A DNA stretch of 5,322 nucleotides from Caccoplasma intestinavium. Lineage in GTDB: Bacteria > Bacteroidota > Bacteroidia > Bacteroidales > UBA11471. The DNA is taken from contig DVKT01000004.1 in the NCBI GenBank assembly GCA_018715885.1, positions 1 to 5,322 on the forward strand. Direction: 5' to 3'. Numbering within the stretch: position 1 is the stretch's first letter; every line of letters begins with the position of its first letter. Made by a program: the position numbers and the translations under genes. Positions 1-5,322 of this stretch are shown one piece after another. The notes under the pieces are model-generated. The model made no database searches, was not told where the DNA came from, and worked only from the letters and a program-made list of their open reading frames with translations.

Positions 1-219
1 GATGTATTGGGCAAATTCGTAACAGTCGTCTTCGCCTCCGCTCACCGAGATATCGTAATAGCCGCCCGGTGATGAAATATCGGCGGTGCAGGTGGCGGTA
101 GGTTCTAGGTCTATGACCGATGCGTCATCACCGTTGATGAATCCGCTGTATGTGAGGGAGAAAACTGGATTATTCTCCCCTTCGATACGGACGGTATCTT
201 TGACGTTTACCCGTAGGGG
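1..219 (-). other. Partial MBG-type module B7 at the window edge
   Basis: Residues 1141-1213 begin PLRVNVKDTVRIEGENNPVF and continue through YSGFINGDDASVID, TATCTAD and GGYYDISVSGGEDDCYEF. The usual Tyr-Gly of the motif reads Glu-Gly here. The module lacks its last strand and linker because the window ends, so the array may well continue. Confidence 0.75.
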
Positions 220-3200
220 GGCTTTTTCGATGGTCAGCATGATTTCGTCCGATTCTCCTTCTGTAAAGTTGAAGCCGCTTTCCTGATAGGCTTTCAGTGT
301 CGTCGTGCCGCTTTTGAGAATGTGCAATTGGCCGTTTTTGTATGCGACGATTTCGGGATTTCCGATTGCAAACTGCATTTCTGTTTCGCTGTTATTGGTC
401 GAATATATGGGTGCGAACGGCTGGTCGCCATAACGTTTGCCGCTTATAGGCGATAGGGTGATGGAGGTTTGCGACAGGGAGGCCGATCGTACGGTATAGG
501 TGCCGTTTGTATAGTTGAATGTGTAGCAGTCGTCCTCGCCTCCGCTTATTACAAGAGGATAGAATCCGACGGTCGAAGACGATGTTACTTCACATGTTAT
601 GACCGGCAACCGGTCTATGACCGATTGACTCTCGCCGTTGACGAAACCGGAAATGTAGAATTCAAAGTCGGTAACGGGTTCATTTCCCACTATGCTTGAT
701 TCGTTCCGGCAAGTTACTTCGAGGACGGCTTTTTCGATGGTCAGTTCACCCACGACAGTCGATATTTCGTATCGTTCATCGGTGATACTTGCGGGTGTGA
801 TAGGGTAGCTTCCCGGTTTTGCTGTCGCTGTCGCTTCACAGGTTATCCCGGGTGTGGGTATATCGTTTTCGGTGTCTTTGCCGACCAGCCCATCATAAGA
901 CAATGTGAATGCGGGATTTTCTTCACCGTATTTTCGTTTCTTGTTTTCGGCCCGTATCGTGAGGGGGGCTTTTTTCACGATGAGCCGGATTGTTGCCGAA
1001 GCCTCTCCATAATTGACCGAAGCCTCTTGTCGTGCCGTGATTGTCGTCGAACCGGCTTTAAGCAACGTTACTACTCCATTATCTATGCGGGCGATACTGC
1101 CGTCTTCGATAGAAAATACAATGGGTGTTTCGGTGTTTGGCGAAGATACCTGCAAGGCAAAAGGTGCATCACCGTAACTCTTTTCTCCGATTTCGGAGAA
1201 AGTCAGTTCCACCGAAGAGACTTCTACGGTAAGTATACCTTTTATATAGATAAAATCATAATTTTCATCATTGCCTCCGCTTATCGAGATGTCGTACTTC
1301 CCGGCTTGCGATACGGGTGTAGCTTCGCAGGTTGCTGTGGGCTTGACGGCAAGAACAGCTTCGGTTTCGCCGTTGACAAATCCTTTGTATGAGAATGAGA
1401 AGACCGGGTTTCCTTCCCCATACCGGCGGGTGGCGTTATCGGCAGTTACGGTCAGTACGGCTTTTTCTACGACGAGCGAACTGTTTATACACTCTATTTC
1501 ATAGTTTTCATCATTGCCCCCGTTTACCGTAATATCGTATTTACCGGCGGGTGATACTGGCGAAGCGTTGCAGGTTGCCGAGGGTGGAGACGTGAGAACC
1601 GATTCTGTTTCGTTGTTGGCGAAACCTTTGTAGATGAGTGCAAATGTCGGATTCTCTTCTCCATATCTGCGGGTTGTTTGCTCGACTGTAGCAGTCAGTA
1701 ACGCTTTTTCTATCGTGAGAGTGCCACTTGTGCAACTGATATCGTAATTTTCATCGCTACCGTTTCCGGTTGTTACGATGTCGTATGTCCCGACAATCGA
1801 TTTCGCCGTTGCGTTGCATGATGCCGAGGGTTTGACGGCGAGGACTGTCTCGGTTTCGCCGTTGACAAATCCTTTATATGAGAATGAGAAAGCCGGATTT
1901 TCTTCCCCGTACCGGCGGGTGGCGTTGTTGACCGAGGCCGTCAATGATGCTTTCTTTATGACGAGCGGGGTGGAGGCTGAGGCTTCACCGTAGTTGGCCG
2001 ATGCAGCTTGTCGTGCCGTGATGGTTGTCGAGCCGGCTTTGAGTATGGTTACGCGACCGTTGTCGATACGGGCCACTGTCGGGTCGGCAACCGTGTAGGT
2101 AATAGGCGTTTCTTGGTTGGGACTTGTTGCTTGTAAGTCGAATGCGGCATCTCCGTATTTCTTTTCTCCGATAGGAGAGATGGAAATTTGAACCGACGAA
2201 GAGGTGATGGTGAGAGTCCCTTTTTTATAAGAAAAAGAGTAGTTGTCGCTTTTACCTCCGGCTGCCGTGATGTCGTATGTCCCGGCGGGCGATGTGGAAG
2301 TGGCGCTGCAAGTGGCTGTGGGCTTGACAGCAAGTGCCGCTTCGGTTTCGCCGTTGACAAATCCCGTATATGAGAGAGTGAAAGTCGGATTGGCACTTCC
2401 GTAAGGTCGGGTGGCGTTATCGGCTGTTACGGTAAGCGGGGCTTTGTTGACGCTGATTTTTATCGTTTTGCTGGCAGCCGTATAGTTTTTCGAGGCTTTT
2501 TGTGAGAGGGTAAGAGTTGTCGAGCCGGCCTTTAAGGGTACGATTTTTCCGTTCTCGATTTTGGCGATGCCCGGGTCGGCAACGGTATATTCGATTGGGC
2601 TTTGGTCGTTATTGGTGGTAACAGGGATATCTTTTGTTGTCCCGTATGCAGTAATTACATCGGAGGCGGAAATATTTGTTTCTGCCATGAACGTTACCGT
2701 ATAGGTGTGCGTGTTTGCGGGGTTTGCCGAGTAGTCGTTGCCTTTGACGGTTATCGTGGCGGTTCCGTCGGTAATGTTTTGAGAGACGCTCGCACCCAAC
2801 CCGTCGGGTGTTGCTGTGATGGCGGGAAGGGAGTTGAGCGAATTTACTCGATAAGTGTAGTTGTAGGTGTTCTTGTCAAATCCGCTCAGGTCGCTACCGC
2901 CCACTTTCAGCGATGTGAGCCGTGAGTTGTAGATAAATTCGATGTCGTCGATATAAACTGCATCATTTGAAGATCCCCCTCCTGCGCTTTTATTGGTGGA
3001 GAAGGAAATGAGGATATAGGCAGGTTTCACGTTGTTGTTGATAACGTTGAACGGTATGTTCAACTGTTGCCATCCGTTGCCCGAGGCGGCTTGGTAGTTG
3101 AGAGTTGCCTGGGCGTATTTTATGTTGCTGTAATCGGTATTTTCGGGGTCTTGGTAATTGGAGTTTCCGTGAATGACCGCGTTTACGCGGGCGTAATCGC

Positions 3201-3639
3201 CGGAGTTGCCGGGTACATATTTCGTCCATATCGTTATGGCATCGGGTTTCCCCGTGAACGGCTGGTTGTAACCCGTGTTGGAGGGATAGGATTTGTTGTG
3301 GTTGTCGGTACTGCTGGCGGTCATTGATCCGGCGACAATTTGTCCCGTTGTCAGGTTGCCATTGGCATTATTCCCGAGAATATTTCTCGCTGAAATTTTT
3401 GCGGAAGAACTTCCACTACTACCAGGCCGAACATCGCTTTGTTGGGATAGTTGATTTGAATTTCCGGCGAAGTTAGATAAAGAACCCGTAGCCGTGTTGA
3501 ACGAGTGAAATCCTGTGGGTTCACCGTTGCTTTCCCAATTCTCAAATCCGGGGTTGGGGAGTTGGTACTGACCGTAGGAGGTGAACGGTATCAAAAAAAG
3601 CAGAAGAGGTAAAAAAATCCGTGTCATTTTTTTTATCAT
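1..3639 (-). CDS. PCMD / multi-MBG-domain exported surface protein (3' end outside window)
   Basis: A single open frame of 1213 codons is visible on the minus strand with no stop, and it continues past base 1. I chose the ATG at 3637-3639 because an in-frame TAA lies just upstream (3646-3648) and it gives a basic N-terminus (MIKKMTR). A second in-frame ATG follows four codons later (3625-3627). Domains in order: signal peptide 1-23; PCMD-like domain about 25-238, starting NPGFENWE and ending YIDDIEFIYN; a cadherin-like beta-sandwich about 240-317; then alternating Big/Ig-like modules and MBG YGX-type modules to the window edge. The modules are joined by EKA/KKA/NKA linkers. The protein has no lipobox cysteine, so it looks like a signal peptidase I substrate. 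Known for the families: these are extracellular beta-sandwich domains of Bacteroidetes envelope proteins, and PCMD is only tentatively tied to carbohydrate. I infer a surface adhesion or glycan-contact role. The C-terminus, which would show the anchoring or secretion route, is not visible. Confidence 0.9.
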   Translation of the reverse strand, partial: MIKKMTRIFLPLLLFLIPFTSYGQYQLPNPGFENWESNGEPTGFHSFNTATGSLSNFAGNSNQLSQQSDVRPGSSGSSSAKISARNILGNNANGNLTTGQIVAGSMTASSTDNHNKSYPSNTGYNQPFTGKPDAITIWTKYVPGNSGDYARVNAVIHGNSNYQDPENTDYSNIKYAQATLNYQAASGNGWQQLNIPFNVINNNVKPAYILISFSTNKSAGGGSSNDAVYIDDIEFIYNSRLTSLKVGGSDLSGFDKNTYNYTYRVNSLNSLPAITATPDGLGASVSQNITDGTATITVKGNDYSANPANTHTYTVTFMAETNISASDVITAYGTTKDIPVTTNNDQSPIEYTVADPGIAKIENGKIVPLKAGSTTLTLSQKASKNYTAASKTIKISVNKAPLTVTADNATRPYGSANPTFTLSYTGFVNGETEAALAVKPTATCSATSTSPAGTYDITAAGGKSDNYSFSYKKGTLTITSSSVQISISPIGEKKYGDAAFDLQATSPNQETPITYTVADPTVARIDNGRVTILKAGSTTITARQAASANYGEASASTPLVIKKASLTASVNNATRRYGEENPAFSFSYKGFVNGETETVLAVKPSASCNATAKSIVGTYDIVTTGNGSDENYDISCTSGTLTIEKALLTATVEQTTRRYGEENPTFALIYKGFANNETESVLTSPPSATCNASPVSPAGKYDITVNGGNDENYEIECINSSLVVEKAVLTVTADNATRRYGEGNPVFSFSYKGFVNGETEAVLAVKPTATCEATPVSQAGKYDISISGGNDENYDFIYIKGILTVEVSSVELTFSEIGEKSYGDAPFALQVSSPNTETPIVFSIEDGSIARIDNGVVTLLKAGSTTITARQEASVNYGEASATIRLIVKKAPLTIRAENKKRKYGEENPAFTLSYDGLVGKDTENDIPTPGITCEATATAKPGSYPITPASITDERYEISTVVGELTIEKAVLEVTCRNESSIVGNEPVTDFEFYISGFVNGESQSVIDRLPVITCEVTSSSTVGFYPLVISGGEDDCYTFNYTNGTYTVRSASLSQTSITLSPISGKRYGDQPFAPIYSTNNSETEMQFAIGNPEIVAYKNGQLHILKSGTTTLKAYQESGFNFTEGESDEIMLTIEKAPLRVNVKDTVRIEGENNPVFSLTYSGFINGDDASVIDLEPTATCTADISSPGGYYDISVSGGEDDCYEFAQYI
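967..1458 (-). repeat. B-A duplicated unit, copy 2 (B4-A3)
   Basis: This is the second copy of the 492-bp B-A unit described at 1948-2439. Module lengths are identical, with no insertion or deletion at the boundaries. Two extra B modules (B2 and B3) separate the copies, which suggests unit duplication followed by expansion of B modules. Confidence 0.7.
1948..2439 (-). repeat. B-A duplicated unit, copy 1 (B1-A2)
   Basis: This 492-bp pair of modules (79 + 85 residues) has a same-length copy at 967-1458, offset by 981 bp at all three boundaries. By hand count about 53 of 79 residues match between B1 and B4, and about 56 of 85 between A2 and A3. Some tracts are near-identical in DNA, for example around 2007-2040 against 1027-1060. 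Confidence 0.7.
2689..2922 (-). other. Cadherin-like beta-sandwich domain (residues about 240-317)
   Basis: The segment starts RLTSLKVGGSDLSGFD, continues with NTYNYTYRV and PAITATPDG, and ends with TATITVKGNDYS and HTYTVTF. This is the usual pattern of the bacterial cadherin-like beta-sandwich (L-x-x-L-x-V-G-G...F-x-x-x-x-x-x-Y). It probably acts as a spacer between the PCMD domain and the repeat stalk. Confidence 0.65.
2926..3567 (-). other. PCMD-like N-terminal domain (residues about 25-238)
   Basis: The domain opens with the PCMD hallmark NPGFENWE and a TGF-H-SFN stretch. It contains GYNQPFTGKPDAITIWTKY and a GDYARVNAVIHG strand, then W-QQLNIPFNV, PAYILISFS and the closing YIDDIEFIYN. 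This order matches the putative carbohydrate metabolism domain found in Bacteroidetes outer-surface proteins. The family's function is not established biochemically, as far as I know, so the carbohydrate link is by association only. Confidence 0.75.
3571..3639 (-). other. Signal peptide of the PCMD/MBG protein
   Basis: Residues 1-23 have a basic start (MIKKMTR), a hydrophobic core (IFLPLLLFLIPF) and a small-residue end (TSYG), followed by QYQLPNPGFENWE. Cleavage after Gly23 is my estimate. There is no Cys at the end of the core, so this is not a lipoprotein signal. Confidence 0.85.
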
Positions 3640-3661
3640 CTTATCTTATGTGAAAGTAGGA

Positions 3662-3696
3662 CAAAGATAATGTAAGTATTCTTATTATTATTCAAC
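3662..3696 (-). promoter_or_regulatory. Bacteroidetes-type promoter of the PCMD/MBG gene
   Basis: On the minus strand, TATCTTTG (3662-3669) matches the -7 consensus TAnnTTTG exactly. The upstream element is weak: GTTG at 3693-3696, with a 23-bp gap rather than the usual 19-20. Transcription would start near 3655, about 16 nt before the ATG at 3639. The short leader has no clear Shine-Dalgarno, as is usual in this phylum. Confidence 0.6.
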
Positions 3697-3779
3697 ACTA
3701 TTTTAATATTTAAGTATTTATAACTTTATAAAACCAAAGGGGTATATATAGTTTTTGTGGTTTATCTCTGTTGTCAAGT

Positions 3780-3846
3780 AGATATTGGGTGTTGTCGGAA
3801 GTGTCGGAGTTGATGAGTGACGGAAAGCAATACCCAATCTTTTTTT
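3780..3846 (+). terminator. Hairpin followed by T7 (terminator-like), no obvious upstream gene
   Basis: The left arm 3780-3794 (AGATATTGGGTGTTG) pairs with the right arm 3828-3840 (CAATACCCAATCT). There are 13 pairs, including one G-U, plus a 2-nt bulge and a loop of about 33 nt. Seven T's follow directly (3840-3846). This resembles a rho-independent terminator on the plus strand, but the gene to its left is on the minus strand and the ATPase promoter lies downstream. It could end a small RNA or antisense transcript, insulate the ATPase gene, or be a relic. The loop is long for a typical terminator. Confidence 0.35.
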
Positions 3847-3886
3847 GAGATAGGAAAAATGAAAAAGAAGAAATTGCTATCTTGAC

Positions 3887-3917
3887 TTTGCAAAAAAAGA
3901 AAAACATGTTATATTTG
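3887..3917 (+). promoter_or_regulatory. Bacteroidetes-type promoter of the ATPase gene
   Basis: TTTG at 3887-3890 and TATATTTG at 3910-3917 match the -33 and -7 consensus elements exactly, with a 19-bp gap. The predicted transcript starts near 3924, leaving a leader of about 17 nt before the ATG at 3941. This placement supports the chosen start codon. Confidence 0.8.
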
Positions 3918-3940
3918 CCACGAATTACTGCGTATACGAG

Positions 3941-5122
3941 ATGGAGGCCTTTTTCAAAACACATAAATATTTGGTAGAACACGTGAGTTCTCCTGTGAAA
4001 AGGGGGCTTATGCAGGAAATCGACTGGTCTCGGCGTCTTATCGGTATCAAAGGCAGCCGGGGTGTGGGAAAGACTACTTTCTTATTGCAGTATGCCAGGG
4101 AAAATTTCGGTCCCGACGATCGTACTTGTCTATATATCAACCTTAATAATCTCTATTTTGCCGATAAGAAACTGTCGGATTTTGTCGATGAATTTTATCG
4201 TTTGGGTGGTCGTTGCCTCTTGATCGATCAGGTATTCAAGTATCCGACATGGGCCGAAGAGTTGGCGTATTGCTACCGTACTTATTCCGATTTGTATGTT
4301 ATTTTTTCGGGCTCGTCGGTGATGCGTCTGAAAGAAGAGGAATCTCCCATACAAGATATTGTCGACTCGTATAATTTGCGGGGATATTCTTTCAGGGAAT
4401 TTCTCAATCTGATGGCCGGTACGGATTTTCCATCGGTGAAACTCGACGATATACTTCGCGATCATACGGCTTTCGCCCGGGAAGTCATATCCCATGTACA
4501 CCCTTTGAGCTACTTCAAAGAGTATTTGCATCACGGTTTCTATCCTTTTTTTCTCGAACAGCACAATTTTACCGAGGCTTTGGTGAAGACGATGAACATG
4601 ATGATGGAGGTGGATATTCTTTTCATAAAGCAAATCGAGTTGACCTATCTCCCCAAGATACGTCGCCTGCTTTATTTGTTGGCGACATCGTCGCCCTGCT
4701 CACCAAACGTGAGCCAGTTGAGCAAGGAAATCCAAACGTCGCGCGCTACGGTCGTCAATTATATCAAGTACTTGAAAGATGCCCGTCTCATCAATATGCT
4801 GTATCCGGTCGATGAAGAATTCCCGCGTAAGCCGGCCCGTGTATATCTGCATAATACCAATCTTATGTATCCCATAGGTCCCGAGCATATCGATCCGCAG
4901 GCCGTGCGGGAGACGTTTTTTTACAATATTCTGCATAAAGACAACCGGCTGAATGAGGGAATACGCAATACCCATTTCTTGGTAAACCGCCGTTATAATT
5001 TCAAAATCGAAGGCGAGACGTTGCGCGGGCGGAACAATCCCGATTATTACTATGCAATGGATAATAATGAAGTAGGGAAAGAAAATAAGATTCCTTTATG
5101 GTTATTCGGTTTTTTGTATTAA
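3941..5122 (+). CDS. AAA_14-type P-loop ATPase with winged helix and DUF4143-like C-terminus
   Basis: This is a complete 393-residue cytosolic protein with no signal peptide. Residues 36-46 hold the Walker A loop (GSRGVGKT, 38-45). The Walker B strand is CLLIDQVFKYPTW (92-104), with Asp96 followed by Gln97 where most relatives have Glu. A sensor-like strand, VIFSGSSVMRL, follows at 120-130, then YNLRGYSFREFL (144-155). Residues about 236-292 form a winged-helix-like segment (SQLSKEIQTSRATVVNYIKYLKDARLI). The C-terminus ends IPLWLFGFLY, typical of Bacteroidetes members, so the protein looks full length. The family (AAA_14 with DUF4143) is abundant in Bacteroidales, often as isolated genes, and has no settled function. 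The DUF4143 part is thought to be related to PD-(D/E)xK nucleases, but its usual motif is altered here. The gene has its own promoter and no Shine-Dalgarno. It is not clearly linked in function to its neighbours. Confidence 0.9.
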   Translation: MEAFFKTHKYLVEHVSSPVKRGLMQEIDWSRRLIGIKGSRGVGKTTFLLQYARENFGPDDRTCLYINLNNLYFADKKLSDFVDEFYRLGGRCLLIDQVFKYPTWAEELAYCYRTYSDLYVIFSGSSVMRLKEEESPIQDIVDSYNLRGYSFREFLNLMAGTDFPSVKLDDILRDHTAFAREVISHVHPLSYFKEYLHHGFYPFFLEQHNFTEALVKTMNMMMEVDILFIKQIELTYLPKIRRLLYLLATSSPCSPNVSQLSKEIQTSRATVVNYIKYLKDARLINMLYPVDEEFPRKPARVYLHNTNLMYPIGPEHIDPQAVRETFFYNILHKDNRLNEGIRNTHFLVNRRYNFKIEGETLRGRNNPDYYYAMDNNEVGKENKIPLWLFGFLY

Positions 5123-5127
5123 CTTTG
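5097..5127 (+). promoter_or_regulatory. Likely nifJ promoter overlapping the ATPase stop codon
   Basis: TAACTTTG at 5120-5127 is an exact TAnnTTTG -7 box. Its first three bases are the ATPase stop codon TAA. Nineteen bases upstream is TATG (5097-5100), three of four bases of the TTTG -33 element. The transcript would begin near 5134, giving a leader of about 42 nt. No terminator is visible between the two genes, so read-through from the ATPase promoter is also possible. Confidence 0.55.
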
Positions 5128-5175
5128 CTAACTAAGAGACAATAATATAACCTTAATCCTCAAATATTAATTTGT

Positions 5176-5322
5176 ATGAGCAAACAAAAGAAATTCATTA
5201 CCTGTGATGGTAATCAGGCTGCTGCGCATATCTCGTATATGTTCAGTGAAGTTGCGGCCATTTACCCCATCACTCCGTCCTCGACTATGGCCGAGTATGT
5301 AGATGAATGGGCTGCTGCCGGA
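5176..5322 (+). CDS. nifJ: Pyruvate:ferredoxin (flavodoxin) oxidoreductase, N-terminal fragment
   Basis: Only the first 49 codons are in the window; the full enzyme in this family is near 1,180 residues. The N-terminus MSKQKKFITCDGNQAAAHIS and the stretch SEVAAIYPITPSSTMAEYVDEWAA are characteristic of single-chain PFOR. YPITPSS (30-36) belongs to the pyruvate-binding part of domain I, and Thr33 corresponds to the substrate-contacting Thr31 of the Desulfovibrio africanus enzyme. The enzyme oxidatively decarboxylates pyruvate to acetyl-CoA and CO2 with thiamine pyrophosphate and Fe-S clusters, and passes electrons to ferredoxin or flavodoxin in the cytoplasm of anaerobes. The ATG at 5176-5178 fits the family start. 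The upstream sequence is AT-rich, without a Shine-Dalgarno. Expression is probably from the promoter over the ATPase stop codon. Confidence 0.95.
   Translation, partial: MSKQKKFITCDGNQAAAHISYMFSEVAAIYPITPSSTMAEYVDEWAAAG

Larger units (their letters stand above)
220..2673 (-). repeat. Array of ten complete Big/Ig-like (A) and MBG YGX-type (B) modules, residues 323-1140
   Basis: Module boundaries were placed by eye at the KA linkers, the end of the LTI/LTV strand, or the start of the next module. The order is: A1 2440-2673, B1 2203-2439, A2 1948-2202, B2 1702-1947, B3 1459-1701, B4 1222-1458, A3 967-1221, B5 727-966, B6 490-726, A4 220-489. A modules carry YGD-F, a variant of ARIDNG (less conserved in A1 and A4), and LKAGSTTITARQ followed by NY. 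B modules carry RRYGEENP-F, GFVNGETE, AT-C and AG-YDI, then NY and G-LTIEKA. B6 lacks the YG motif (it has IVGNEPVTDF). An eleventh, incomplete module (B7) follows at 1-219. These modules form extended beta-rich stalks in surface proteins. Confidence 0.8.
3640..3940. other. Divergent AT-rich intergenic region
   Basis: This 301-bp stretch lies between the surface-protein gene (left, minus) and the ATPase gene (right, plus). I see no supportable coding region in it. It holds a promoter for each neighbour, a hairpin with a T-run, A/T-rich tracts, and a direct repeat TAAGTATT at 3673-3680 and 3711-3718, which may be chance in such AT-rich sequence. Confidence 0.8.

Noticed and set aside
967..2439. 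Possible CRISPR or other short-repeat array
   Set aside because: The periodicity is about 240-255 bp, in frame with protein modules, and the repeats are degenerate coding sequence without short identical repeats and unique spacers.
86..3327. Plus-strand open frames of 60-120 codons inside the surface-protein region
   Set aside because: They lie opposite one continuous 1213-codon minus-strand frame with clear domains and a repeat periodicity. The plus-strand translations show no recognisable domain, and their similarity to each other only mirrors the repeats.
3673..3718. Direct repeat TAAGTATT as an operator pair
   Set aside because: The two 8-bp copies sit 38 bp apart in very AT-rich sequence, where such a match is easily chance. 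No regulator gene is visible nearby.
3710..4975. Minus-strand open frames across the ATPase gene and its upstream region
   Set aside because: They overlap a full-length plus-strand gene with clear family motifs and its own promoter. They have no plausible promoter or recognisable domain.
5167..5174. TTAATTTG just before the nifJ ATG as a promoter -7 box
   Set aside because: It has one base too few between TA and TTTG and lies directly against the start codon, so it would leave no leader.
3941..5322. ATPase gene and nifJ as parts of a defence or mobile system
   Set aside because: There is no toxin, nuclease partner, integrase, inverted repeat or target-site duplication. nifJ is a housekeeping gene, and AAA_14/DUF4143 genes are commonly found alone in Bacteroidales.

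Overview
The window looks like chromosomal DNA from a member of the Bacteroidales. Three things support this. There are three matches to the Bacteroidetes promoter -7 box (TAnnTTTG) at the expected places, and the start codons lack clear Shine-Dalgarno sequences. The gene products are also typical of gut Bacteroidales: a PCMD/MBG surface protein, an AAA_14-type ATPase ending in IPLWLFGFLY, and the start of a pyruvate:ferredoxin oxidoreductase. I cannot name the genus from this sequence alone.

Layout. Bases 1-3639 are a single uninterrupted minus-strand reading frame. Its start is inside the window and its 3' end lies beyond base 1, leaving 1213 codons visible. It encodes an exported protein: signal peptide, PCMD-like N-terminal domain, one cadherin-like beta-sandwich, then at least eleven beta-rich modules. 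These are four Big/Ig-like 'A' modules and seven MBG (YGX-type) 'B' modules, in the order A-B-A-B-B-B-A-B-B-A-B(partial). Bases 3640-3940 are an AT-rich divergent intergenic region. It holds one promoter for each neighbour and, between them, a hairpin followed by a T-run. Bases 3941-5122 (+) encode a 393-residue P-loop ATPase with a winged-helix segment and a DUF4143-like C-terminal region. After a 53-bp gap, 5176-5322 (+) is the first 49 codons of nifJ, which runs off the right edge; the -7 box of its likely promoter overlaps the ATPase stop codon.

Nothing shows that the three genes work together. The surface protein is probably an adhesion or glycan-related cell-envelope protein. The ATPase is a widespread Bacteroidetes protein without an assigned role. 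nifJ is central anaerobic metabolism. I see no defence system, mobile element, CRISPR array, tRNA or rRNA. The points most worth a second look are the hierarchical repeat architecture of the surface protein, the homopolymer runs at its 5' end, the non-canonical ATPase and nuclease-like motifs in the ATPase, and the unexplained hairpin between the divergent promoters.
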